From Aphidius gifuensis (lineage: Eukaryota > Arthropoda > Insecta > Hymenoptera > Braconidae): DNA of 64,000 bases. The notes under the pieces are model-generated. The model had not been told where the DNA came from, did not search any database, and worked only from the letters and a program-made list of their open reading frames with translations. The stretch spans positions 3,782,001-3,846,000 of the forward strand of contig NC_057790.1 in the NCBI RefSeq assembly GCF_014905175.1. The letters are read 5' to 3'. Of this stretch, positions 12,101 through 23,800 are shown piece after piece. The translations under genes were made by a program, and so were the position numbers. The first letter of the stretch is position 1. Each line of letters opens with the position of its first letter.

Positions 12101-13316
12101 TATGAATATATTATGACCAGAATACTACTGGTATCACTGGATCCATTTTATGTTGGAGTAGTAACTACCTAAAACAACAACCGGAAAAAAAATTGAATAC
12201 AAAACTTGTTGATGATTCTCATTGCCGACCTTTTTTAATTTTTTTTTTTAGTGTTTGATTGTTATCAGCAATAATTAACTAATTTAAATTATTGAAAAAT
12301 GAAAACTTTCATTATATTTTTCATATAGAAAAAATCAATTTCATTAATTTTTTTCAATGAGGGAAATTAATGTCATTTTTAAATTAATAACTAAAATTGT
12401 AATTAATATTTTTATTGAATTGAACAATTATTTGTTAATTTTAGTGATTAATTTAAAAAATTATATTTTCTATATGACGTAAATTATTGATGAGCTTTGT
12501 TTGTTAATTTTTAAATTATCAATATTTAACATTTAAAAAAAAAAATTAATTGATAAATTAAAAAATTCCATCATGTTTTTAATATAATAAATTTAATATT
12601 GTTTATAAATTTTCCTTGATGACGGAAATATTATCATTAAAATAAGATTTATTTAATTTTTTAAAATAAACTTGAAATAATTAATGATTTTTTTTTTAAA
12701 TAGCTTTGTTTTTTTAGTTAATACAGTTTCGTGATTTATCAAAAAATATTTAACGTTCATATAGATTTAGCTATATTCAGATATTAAAAAAAAAAAAGTA
12801 AATCACACATTATTCAAAACATATTGTCAAAGTATATCCCCAAGCACCAGGTGTTTTAAATATTATAATAGAAAGTTATTTTCGATAGCCAAACATAAAA
12901 AAAAAAAAAAACTAATTTCTATTTTTTTTTTTTTCCCTTGGTTTCTCTTTTATTTTGTTTGACATTTATAAAGTTTAAATAATATTTTAACAATTTAATA
13001 TAAATCATTGATCATAAAAAAAAAAAAAACAAATAAATTTCAGTTTTCATTTGATTATTTTTAATAAATTATAACAAAATATTTAATTTCTATAATATAC
13101 AACAGTTTAAAATTATCTATACATTGATAAAAGCTCGGAAATCTTTAATCAAGCTCACCAAGAAGAAGTGAATATGGTGAACGAGAAGAAAAAAAAACCC
13201 ATAGAATATATAAAAGAAAAAACCGAGTAGAGTAAAGAAAGAAAAAAAAATAAATAAATAAAAATAAAACAAGTAAAAAAAAAAAAAATATGGTGTGAGA
13301 AAGAGATGCTTCATCG
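9131..13316. other. AT-rich intergenic stretch, no gene recognised
   Basis: Mostly A/T homopolymers and short open frames without recognisable protein features. Points of note: ATGGCTGCC at 9366-9374 and its exact reverse complement at 9766-9774 (YY1/Pho-like, see findings), CpG-containing sequence up to about 9860, and a (TG)8 microsatellite at 11401-11416. A plus-strand 5' leader of the receptor gene could begin in this stretch, but I cannot show it. Confidence 0.5.
11401..11416. repeat. (TG)8 microsatellite
   Basis: Eight uninterrupted TG dinucleotides. Confidence 0.9.
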
Positions 13317-13545
13317 TTTCATCTCACCGTGTATACGGGGGTTTGTTGGGGGTAGAATATTGATCTGTGGATGAGAGGGGTAGGAAGGGTGTGAGAGTAG
13401 AGTGAAAGCAAGCAAGGACAGACAGGCAGGCAAGCAGGCAAGCATGGCAGGTTTATTCTGGGTAGAAAATTGTATATAATACAGGAAGAGAAGGGAGAAA
13501 CTTGCGTGGTGGTCCAGTCCGCAGCTTCACACGATGAAAATGTTA
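13317..13545 (+). promoter_or_regulatory. Less AT-rich island with candidate TATA promoter
   Basis: A GC-rich purine-strand island amid AT-rich DNA. It contains an AGGC/AAGC tetranucleotide-like run (about 13409-13450), a TATATAA at 13473-13479 and a CAGT (arthropod initiator core) at 13515-13518. Shortly after come an ATG at 13534 and a 74-codon frame without family similarity. The TATA to CAGT distance is slightly long, so this is only a candidate start region, possibly for a 5' leader of the downstream receptor gene. Confidence 0.3.
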
Positions 13546-15640
13546 GTTGGTCTAGTTGGAGGCGACCCCCATCGTAAAATCAACGAGACACAAGCTATAC
13601 AGGGGTGTCTCTCTCATTCTCCCTCTTTTTACTCTTCTTCTCTTGTGCTTTTTTTTTTTTGTGCTTTTTTTCTTTTATATATATATATCATCATGCGAGT
13701 GCTGCTTTCTAGGCGAGAGGATTTTGTACCAAATCTAAAATCATCCCCTAACAATTGACACAGCATCTCAGTTACGTTGCAACCCTTCGTACGGGTGAGA
13801 GCAGCTCAAATTTTTATTACTATTATCATAAAAATAATACGCGTATTTAGCAACTCAATTTAAATACTACCACTGACTCTTGTCAATTTAGACAATATAT
13901 ATTTTTTTTAAATATAAATTTATTTTTTTCATTTTGGTTATTTTTTAATTGTTTTTTTTTTTTTTCTTAATTTTTTTTTTTCCTTTTAATATTATTTGAA
14001 TTAAACGTAATTTAATAAATAAAAAAAACAATACAAGGATGATATTTTTTACATTCAACAATATATTTTTGGTTTAATTATAAATTTTTTTTTTTATATT
14101 ATTGTGCTTAGTGTTGTTATAATATTTAAAATAATCAATACATAATTGAATGTAGAAAAAAAAAGAAAAAAAAAATCTAATTTATCGTTCAGATAATAAT
14201 TATGATAGTTAAATAAAAATAATGTAAATTGATTATTTAGTGTCCCAACAATTTATTTATTGGAGCAACAGATTATTTTTTTTTCAATTTAAATTTGAAT
14301 AATTTATTGTTTTTTCCAATTTTTAAATATTGCAAAAAATTACATTAATATTTAAATTATGAATTTTAATATTTATATATGAAAAAAAAAAAATTAAAAA
14401 TAATAATAAATTGTGAATATCAATTATTAGTAATAATAAAATTGATAATTAAATAAAAAAAATAAAAAGCGCGTGGTGATTTTCTGATGTAGATTTACAG
14501 TTGGCCGATTAATCTGAAAACACTGGCGCTAGTGTGTTTTGTCTTTTTGCCCGGGTCATTCACTTTGGCCAGTGCCAAAAGTGGGTGGAAGGTGGGTGAT
14601 AGTGGTGTGTTGTGTGGGCCGAGGGGTGTGTGTTACTGATGTGGGACACCTGTAAGCCAAACACACGAGCCTTGTCACCAGATTCAATTATCATTAACCC
14701 TCAAAAATAAAATATAATTAGATTACTTGAACATTTATATTTTTCTCATTTATTTTTTATTTTTATTATCATTAGAATATTTTTTTTATTACGAAATTTA
14801 CGATAGTGTACTTTATAAATAAATAAAACAACAAAATTTTAATGGTTGGATAGTAAAATAATTATTAGCCTTCAAATCTTACAAATATCATGACTATAAC
14901 TTCTAAATTTGAGGGTAAAATTTTATCTGTGTGTGGCAAGGCGAGGCTAGTGACAATGACCGAATAAGAAAAATGAAAAAAAAAAAATACATTTGAAAAA
15001 ATAATAATAATATTTAGAGTGAAAATTGATTGGTAAGATTTTTTGAGTGTAGAAAAAATACATATAAAAGTGGGGAAGATTTCTCTTGCGATAAAAAAAA
15101 AAAATGATATCTAGTGTCTGCAGGTTGAGCCAAAAAAAAAAAAAAATAAATCCTAAAATAATATAAAAAATAAATAAATATAAATTTGTCGAGTTTAGAA
15201 AATGTATATTTAATAAGTTGATTATTTTTTAAAGTAAATTTTCCAAGTACGTTTTTCTGATTAAATTAAAAAGAATAGAAAATTGGAAAATTTATTTTTT
15301 TAAATATAAATGAATTAAAGCTAGTGTTTAAAGTAGTAAAAAAAATAAGGGAAAATTAAAATCCTGTTGCTATGTGAATGATGTAGAAAGATGCCAAATT
15401 TATGTGAAGATTTATTTAAAGATTTAGAGGTATATATTATTTGAGTACGTGATACCACTATATGACCCACCATCTTATCACGAAATCTAGGCAACGAAAA
15501 GGACCACAATTTCTGGCTCAAGGCAAAATCGATAACCCGTGAAATGGTCTGAGGTTTCCAAGTAATTAAAGTCATTCGGGATACCACATGTATTTTATAA
15601 AAGTAACCTATCGATACATAAACTTTAAAACTTTTACTTT

Positions 15641-15664
15641 CTTCTTCTTCTTCTTCTTCTTCTT
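15641..15664. repeat. (CTT)8 microsatellite
   Basis: Eight CTT units in a row. Confidence 0.9.
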
Positions 15665-16943
15665 TAACTTTATCATCAAAAACTTTATCTATTAATTTTT
15701 ATATCATTGATTAACTTTATTATTATTTTTTTCTTTTTCCCATTACAATCATTTTTATATTTAATATACATTTTTTTATATATAAAAAAAAGCAAACAAG
15801 CTTTATATTAGATTGTAAATTTTTAAATATTGGTTTTATCGTGTGAAAAAATATCATTTTATCGAGGCTAGAATTTTTTTCCAGGCGTCGTGTGTAAATA
15901 TACTCAGTACGATGGGAATGATTCGTACTTCCGCTGGTTGGATGGCCCAGTTTTTCATGCGAATAAATATTCTCAATCTCGTTTTACTATATAACTGACT
16001 ATTTAAACAATGAGTACCCTAGCTTATTTTTATTTTTTTTTCCATTTTATTATTTTTTAAATTTATTTCATTTTTTTTTTTTTTAATACTTAATCCATTA
16101 GCAGTGGATTGAGATTAAAAAAAAAAATTTAATGCCAATACTATATGATAGAATATCAGCTTTAAAGTATAATTATATGTTACAAAATAAACACAGTTTA
16201 AACAATTTTATAGTAGAGAAATTTTTCAATAAATTTCATAGTCAAATATTGTCTATGAAAAATTAACGTGAATATAAAGTTAAAAAATATTCTTTAATTT
16301 TTTTACGTTAAAATAAACGTAGAAATAAAAATTAAACATTTTCATTGATTAAATAATTTAATTTCTAATCATGTAAACTCGAAAATAGTTAATTATTCTG
16401 TTATCGTATGTTTGTTTATAAAATTTATTAACCATTGATTAAATAAAATTGAATATATGAACTTTTAATTATTCGGGTAAACCAAGTTGATGCATAGGTA
16501 GTATTCCAACAACACAAATAAAACAATTTCAACATGACAAAACAATTAGAAATGATAATTTTTATAAATATAAATTATATAGATAACATAAATAAATGGT
16601 CAATATTACAAATAAATTAATACAAACATTACGAAATACAAGATCAAATAAAAAAAAATCTGTAGCTCTTATCATAGCTTCCGGTTCAAAAATCACCCTC
16701 ATTAATAAATATGTGTATGCGTGTGCAAAAGCGGAATGAAAAGATAGTCAGTTATTTCCATTGATTCAACCCATACAGTCCTCTCGATAGAAAAAAAAAA
16801 AAAAAATTAAAGGATAAACGTAAAACAGACTACAGAAAAAAAGATTAAAAAAAAAAAAAAAATATTCCCTGCAGAGAACACGAGTGTCATCATTTATTAT
16901 CCCCATCAGACTGAATTAATTTCCACCCTCTGATCGTGAGACC

Positions 16944-16980
16944 TATATAAAAAAAAAAAGTCAAAGTAAAGTAGAGAGAC
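16944..16980 (+). promoter_or_regulatory. Candidate TATA promoter of the receptor gene
   Basis: TATATAA at 16944-16950, about 770 bp before the receptor start codon at 17717. It follows a less AT-rich 270-bp island (16660-16940) that also has a TCAGT initiator-like string near 16748. TATA-like strings are expected by chance in such AT-rich DNA. The only support is position at the edge of the island and orientation toward the gene. Confidence 0.25.
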
Positions 16981-17716
16981 AAAAAAAAACGAAGAAATTT
17001 GGGAAATAGAGAATTAGAGAATATAAGCGTATAATAGGGTCGTTAAAAAATTGAAAACACCTTTAAAATAATAAAAACAAATAATAATAATAATAATAAA
17101 TAGAGAAATCTTCCCATTTTCTTGAATATATACAAAAGAATTTCGTTTCAAAAGAAAAGCTCAAGATCTATTCATGATTTTTTTTTTTCTTACAGTCTTT
17201 TTGTCGGTAACACAAGGTGAGCGGAAATATAACAAAAGAAAATAAAAAAATTATTGGATAATACAAAATAAATATATACAGACAAAATAGAAACAAAAAA
17301 AATAAATATATGTAAAAATAAATAATAAATGATGATTAGTGTTTGAAATAATCACAAGTATTTATTTGTTAATGTCGATTGAAAATATTTTTCCATTTGG
17401 CATGACGGCTAAATCGGGAGGCAAGTGGGTGGTTTCATTAAATTTAGGTGTAGATGGAAAATATGAAAAATCATCTGCATAAATAATAAAATATATTAGA
17501 TAAAAATAACAAAATGATAAACGTTTAAAATAAAAAAAAAAACAAACACGAAATGATAATGAAAAATATTGATAAATAGTTGAGTTAATTGTGGAAATTA
17601 GTGAGGTGTTTTTTCGTTATTTTTGGTGATTGTGTGTATATGTGTATTATTGTGTTGAAGAAAAAAGAAAATAATATTATTTGAATATTTCAATTGAAAA
17701 TTAATAAGAAATAATA

Positions 17717-17867
17717 ATGTGGCGACTGGTTGAAGAAGGGAGAATTGACAAAATGAAAAATATTTGTAAAAATACGAGAAACGTGTTTTTACTTGCTTCT
17801 CCTGGGTTACAACCATGGACACTGAGCCTTGGCTTTACTCTATTGCTTCTTGCAACTTTACCCTTAG
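17717..17867 (+). CDS. Receptor exon 1: start codon and signal peptide
   Basis: This exon has 50 codons plus one base, ending ...LLLLATLPL followed by G, then donor GTAAGT. The single base pairs with AA at the start of exon 2 to give Glu, producing TLPLESNCGAHER. This is the same layout as the signal-peptide cleavage region of insect nAChR subunits. The hydrophobic core is LSLGFTLLLLATLPL. The first ATG gives a long charged n-region; the second ATG at 17753 gives a more typical signal peptide (about 38 residues) and could be the real start. Confidence 0.75.
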
Positions 17868-20800
17868 GTAAGTGTTTTCACCTTGCCTTTTTTTTTTTTT
17901 TTTTTTTTGTAATTTATATTTACCCTTTTTTTTTTTTTATCTATTCTTTATCTCGTGGAAAAAACTAGTGTTTCGTTATTTTCTTAGAGTTTTTTTTATT
18001 TTTCTCATTCCACCTCAAGACTGGTGAAAAGAAAAAATAAAATAAAACTGCTTGTTGAGCTGACATGAAAGCCCTGTTGGCATTTTTATCTGTCGACAAT
18101 TGTGACTGATCAAAATTTGTTGTTTTTTTTTTTTTTATATATTTTCAAGACTCTATAAAATGAATTTTTATTTATTTTTTTTTGTTTTAAAAAAATAGAT
18201 ATATAAAAAATTAGATACAGCTGAGAAAATAAATTTTATTTGAATTAAAAATATTATAAAATTAAAGTTAAATTAAAAAATTTATAATTACTTTTTTTTT
18301 TTCTTATATAAATCGGTGAGCATAAGTTTAGAAATTTATTTTTTCTCGATATATTAATGAGCAAGGATACTGAATTTTTGATCTTGTATTTAATCTGTTG
18401 ATCAATAAACCTTTCAAAAGTAATATTTAGCTAGTTTGAAATCTCAATTGAAATATACGTTTATTGAAGCACAACAAATAACTATTAATCTATGATTAGG
18501 CTTATTCATCTATATACCTAGAAATTTGTATATCAACATGAAATCTCAATACCGAAAGCTTTATTATTATCAATAGTCTGTAGAAATATAATTTCTAGCT
18601 GCTCGATTAAACAGCTCAAGCTATAATCCTGAAAGCTTCTTTAATATTTTATCCATCACAAATTTAAAAACAAATTCGTCCAATCAATCTTTTAAAATAC
18701 AATAATTCAAATAAATAAAAGTAATTCAAATTAGGGAAAAAAAATATAATATATTTAATAAAAAAAACCATTTGATTCTATTAAATTCATTAAAAATCTT
18801 TTCATCGTAATTTTATTTCGAGACAAAATGGAAATGCCTGAAAATACATACTTGACATTAAAAAAAAAAAAAAATAATCGAAGAATATTTTATGTGTTAC
18901 CAAGTGGTTATGTGGTAAAAAAGACTAACGAGTTTTGATTTAATATTTCTATAAAATTTTATCATAATAATTCACTTGATTTTTATTTTTTTTTTGTATC
19001 ATTTAAAATTCTGCTAAAAATTGATAATTATATATTTTTATTCACATAAAAAATCGAGTAGTTTGATGAATAAATTTATTGAAAAATTATTCAATTTAAA
19101 TATTGATTTACTTGATATAAATATAATATATTTTTATTTAAATAATTGAGTTGATTATTTATTTGAATTTTGAATGATTGTGGTGTATAGTTGAAAGAGA
19201 GATTGGTTCATTGGTCGACTAGATATATAAACGGGTTGTCTGATAGTCATGGTATTACTCAAAAGATGAAAGCTGGATATCCTGGTAAAGTAAAGTGCAT
19301 CAAGTCGTTAGATACTAAATTTGAACATCACAAAATTTAATGACCGTCAAAACCCTGAGTAAAATTAATGACTGACCAGAACATTTGACTCTTAAATATA
19401 TATGAATTTAATTTAGACATTTTAATATGGTTTTTTTTATTATTTTAAAGACACTTTTTTTTTTATTTATCATGAAAATAATACAAGAGAAAGTAAAAGA
19501 ACACTGCGCAAACGCAAATTTATTTTTATTTTCATTGATTCGCAAAAAGAATATATATATTTTTTTTGTTTCAAATTACATTCTCCATTATTTTATATAT
19601 AATTTTATCTATTTATAGTTAATATACTGGTACAATTATAATTAATTGATTGAACTGAATAAAAAATTGACAGTCAAAATAATGACTTGAGGTAAAAGAA
19701 ATTTTTTTTTTTTTTATATTTTATTATTGAATTTTCATCATTGGAAATATAAAATGAATTCATTATTTCATATTTGAATTTGATTTTTAAAAATATAATA
19801 AAATATGTCTATTTTAATGATTGATAGAATTTTTTAAAATTTTAATTAAAATATTTTAATTTCTAATGAAAAAAAAAATACTTATATTTCTCTAGAACTT
19901 ATGTTTCTTTGATTCAATAATTTTTCAAATTATTCTACATGAAAAAACAAGTAAATTAAATAAAACATTATTTAAAATATTTTTTTTTTTCGATATGTAT
20001 ATTTATTTTGTATAAATTATACATAAAAAATGAAGTTAAAATCTAACAAATGCAGTATTGTCTGATATGTTTTGAAATAAAAAAATTTATATTATTTTGT
20101 TTTACTATATTCTTGTGGATATATGGTTTGTTAGATATTTTCATGTCAGTATTGTTCCACATATATTCAACTATTAAGTCTCCTAGGGGGTTTGTAGCAA
20201 CACCGAAAAAAAGAAAAAAAAAATCAGTAGCTTTTTCTTTATTTTTTTTTTCTTCCGGACCTTCTTTATGACTGCCTATGGCTGTTTTTCAATTACCACA
20301 ATCCTCATACACCAAGCAAGACACACTGGTGGATTTACTTTTTCATCCAAAAGCATCTACTTCACTTCAAAATATTTATCCTACCTCTCAATTACCCTTT
20401 ATTCATTTTTTTTTCTTAATATTTTTTCGTTTCATATAATTTTTTTGATTTATATTAGTTTTCTTGTTTTTTTTTTTGTTTATTTATTTAATTATTTCAT
20501 ATTTTTTTTAAACTCAATTTCTGTTTTGATAATGGATTTGAATTTTATTTTTTTCATACTTTGATGTTTTTTATTTATGGTTTTATTTGATTGCCAAAAA
20601 AGATTAGATTGCGTTTGATAAGTGCGATTGAGTGGGTAGAGATTTGTTTATAATACTGTATGAATTTATGTGAATAAGTTGTTGATCCATAGAAATTATT
20701 CATTCTCTAGAGATGTAACAAGCTCAAACCGCATAGTGAAATGAGCATCAACGGTGTAGAAGTACATCCACGTAATCATAATATAACTTAATTTAACTTG

Positions 20801-23800
20801 AGGTTTTGGTCTCCTTCGTGACATGAGGCAATTATTACTTTGAATCATATATGAGAATAATAAATAAATTTATTTTATTATTTTATGTATGTAACGTTGC
20901 AACAATGAGTACTTTTTCATTGATTTTTAAATATTGAAAATTCATAAACTCGAAGTATATCATAATTTTTTAGCTATGGAGGTATAAAGTAGCAAATTTT
21001 AGGAAGATAAATTTGGAATTAAATTTTAAAACTTTTAGGATACTTGTATTTTGGTGTAGTTTAAATAATAGAAGCATAATTTCATTAAATTTTTACTTAG
21101 AAATATTTTTTCAGACAAAATAAAAATAAAAATAATTAAAATTAATTTATAAAATTTTCAAGACAATTATATTTGAGTGTTGTTTAAATATTAGAAGCAT
21201 AATTCCATAAAATTTTGACAAGCAAGCAAGCGATCAGTCAGTCTCAAAAAAAAAAAAATAATAATAATATTTGAAAACTCACCCTACAGTATGTGTGTTG
21301 AGGGTAAAAAAAAAAATCAAGTTAAAAGTAAAACAAAAAAATGAAAAAAATTGTAAACTTTGTTGGTAGTTTAAATATTTCATTTTTTTTTTTTGTAAAT
21401 TAATGATGTTTAAATACAATCTTGTACTTGGAAAAAAACTTTTTTTTCTAATACAAAAAAAAAAATAGAGTAACATAAGTTGGGTGGTTGGGTGGAGCTG
21501 TTTAACTTCTCGTAATTCTTGTAAATCCCAAGTACAATGTTAAAGAATACTTACGGTCACCCAACAATCCTACAAGATCCAATAATATATTTCATGAAGT
21601 GACATACAACACCCATGTGTGTACACTGAGCTTAAACATCTAACCACAGGTGAAAAATCACATACTTTAAACTATCTGTATCACTTAATCTTTGTATATA
21701 CATTTTGTGGGCTTGTTGGGGTGTTTGTTTGTTAAGTTTTTTATTTATTTTTTTTCTTTTTATTTGATTTATTTAAAAAAAAAAAACAAAAGTTAAATTC
21801 AAAGTGCTAATAGCAATAAAAAAAAAAACAAGATACTAAAACGAATGATCACTTGCATTGAATATATATTATTATTAAGTGTATTCTTACAAGGTGGATA
21901 TTTAAGTATCCTCGTTAAATTTATTTCAATAAATTGGTTTAGTTTATGGTTAAGGAGAAATAAGGGTTTTTGTCTTTTAATCATTACACGATATACCACT
22001 TGACGATAAAATTTTGACAAATTAAATTACTTTCAACAAGTAAATAATTAAATAATTAAATTATTTATCTATTAGCTTAGATAAAAAAATTATAGAATAA
22101 ATAATATTAACTTTTTTTTTATTTTCAATTATTTTATTATTTGTTTATTTTTTTAAATAAAATTTGTTTGATGAATTGACTTTCTCAAGTTTATTAAAAA
22201 ATTTATTTTTCATTATTTGACAGTAAAATTAAAAACAAAAAAATTTTTGAATCTAGGGCAAGTAATTAAAATGTACTTTTTCAAAATTATAAAAACCAAT
22301 GTAATTTGTTTTTTTTTTTTGAAAATTTTAATTTAATCTAATTCATCTCATTGTGTCTAACATATGTACATTCATGTTTTTGTAAAAATAATCTCGTTTG
22401 CAACTAACAAGCTAATTAGCAAAGCCTACAAAAAGTTAAATTATAAAAAAATAAAAGCCATGTTCCTAATATAAAAGAAGAGAACGAGGTGAAATTTTGT
22501 CAGCTGAAATTAATTACAGTCGTTATATGAATATAGATACCTTGCAAAAACAAAGATTGAATTTTTTAATAATGCATTTATTTAATTGCAACAACTGGTG
22601 CATGCTAAAAAAAAAACATAAATATATATTTATAAAAATAATAATCATAATTGAAGAAGCATATTTTTTCTGTTTGATTTCAATAAAATAAAACTGCAAC
22701 CTTTTGTTTTTCATTAAAAAAAAAACCACTATTCTTTCTGTATACATTTAAACAACATAAAATAAATTTCTTTAAATGAAATATAATAAAACAAAGTTAA
22801 ATGTTTTTCTTTTTTAATAGAAAAAAAATAAAAAAATAAGTTGAAATAAGTTGAGTCATATAATTTTTCATGTTAGATACACATTCAACATATCTATAAA
22901 AAAATATGTAGCTTCAAAAAGTAGCTAGACCAATAAAAACAAGTTGCGAAAAAATAGAAGAAATAAATAAATATACAAGCTAAGAAATTTGTTGCAAATT
23001 GGACTCTTGGACATTTTTATAACGTCACAAGTTGGATGACAATACACATTGAATAGAGCGTTTTCTCAGAGAGAGATCTAGCCTTTTATTTTTTTTTTTC
23101 TGTTAAAAGTTATATATCGATAAAATTCTGCGCTTCAATACTCGCCAGTCATCTTCTTCTTGACTTTATTTATTTTTTTTATTTGCCTATTCTATGCTTT
23201 ATATTATTTTTTTCATATACCTTTTTATTATTGTTTTTTTTTTATATCATTTTTTATTTTTTCATATAGATTTTTTTTGTTGCCGATCACAATTTTTTTT
23301 TTTTTTTCTTTTACTCTTTCATCATTGAAATTCAAAATTCTTTTCTAGCTGCTATATTCGTATTTAAAAAAAAAAAAAAACCTTTTAACGGTAGATATAT
23401 TTTTTTTTGCATTTAATATTTGGAACAGTTTGAAAATCGTATATGATATCAGTCCATATAAAAATAATATCGATGGATTGCATATAAAAATATTTTTCCT
23501 TAGCACTACAATAAAAATATATATATTCATCGGACATAATAAAATTATTATTTTTATATATTTTTATTTTCAATAAACCAAAAAGCAGAATACGAATAAT
23601 AATAATGAAAAATAAAAAATAAAAAATAAACATTAGTCAGTTAAAAATAGAAATAGTAATAAAATATCACAATAAAATTTAAAAATATATTAATTATAAT
23701 TATATTAATTTATTTACTTATATATTTTCATGATAAAACTTATGTCATTTGAAAATTATTTAAATTGTAAATTTATTTTTGAGTGGCATTACTTGTCACA

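Larger units (their letters stand above)
13546..17716. other. Intergenic / 5' region upstream of the receptor start exon
   Basis: AT-rich with four islands of normal composition: 14465-14690 (GTGG-rich, includes GACACCTGT, an E2-box/Snail-like site), 15380-15590 (see findings), 15880-15980 (contains an inverted repeat) and 16660-16960. (CTT)8 lies at 15641-15664 and an AAT run at 17081-17100. No family-recognisable protein is encoded. Confidence 0.45.

Noticed and set aside
17598..17822. Minus-strand 74-codon frame over receptor exon 1
   Set aside because: Antisense shadow of the signal-peptide exon; no independent support.
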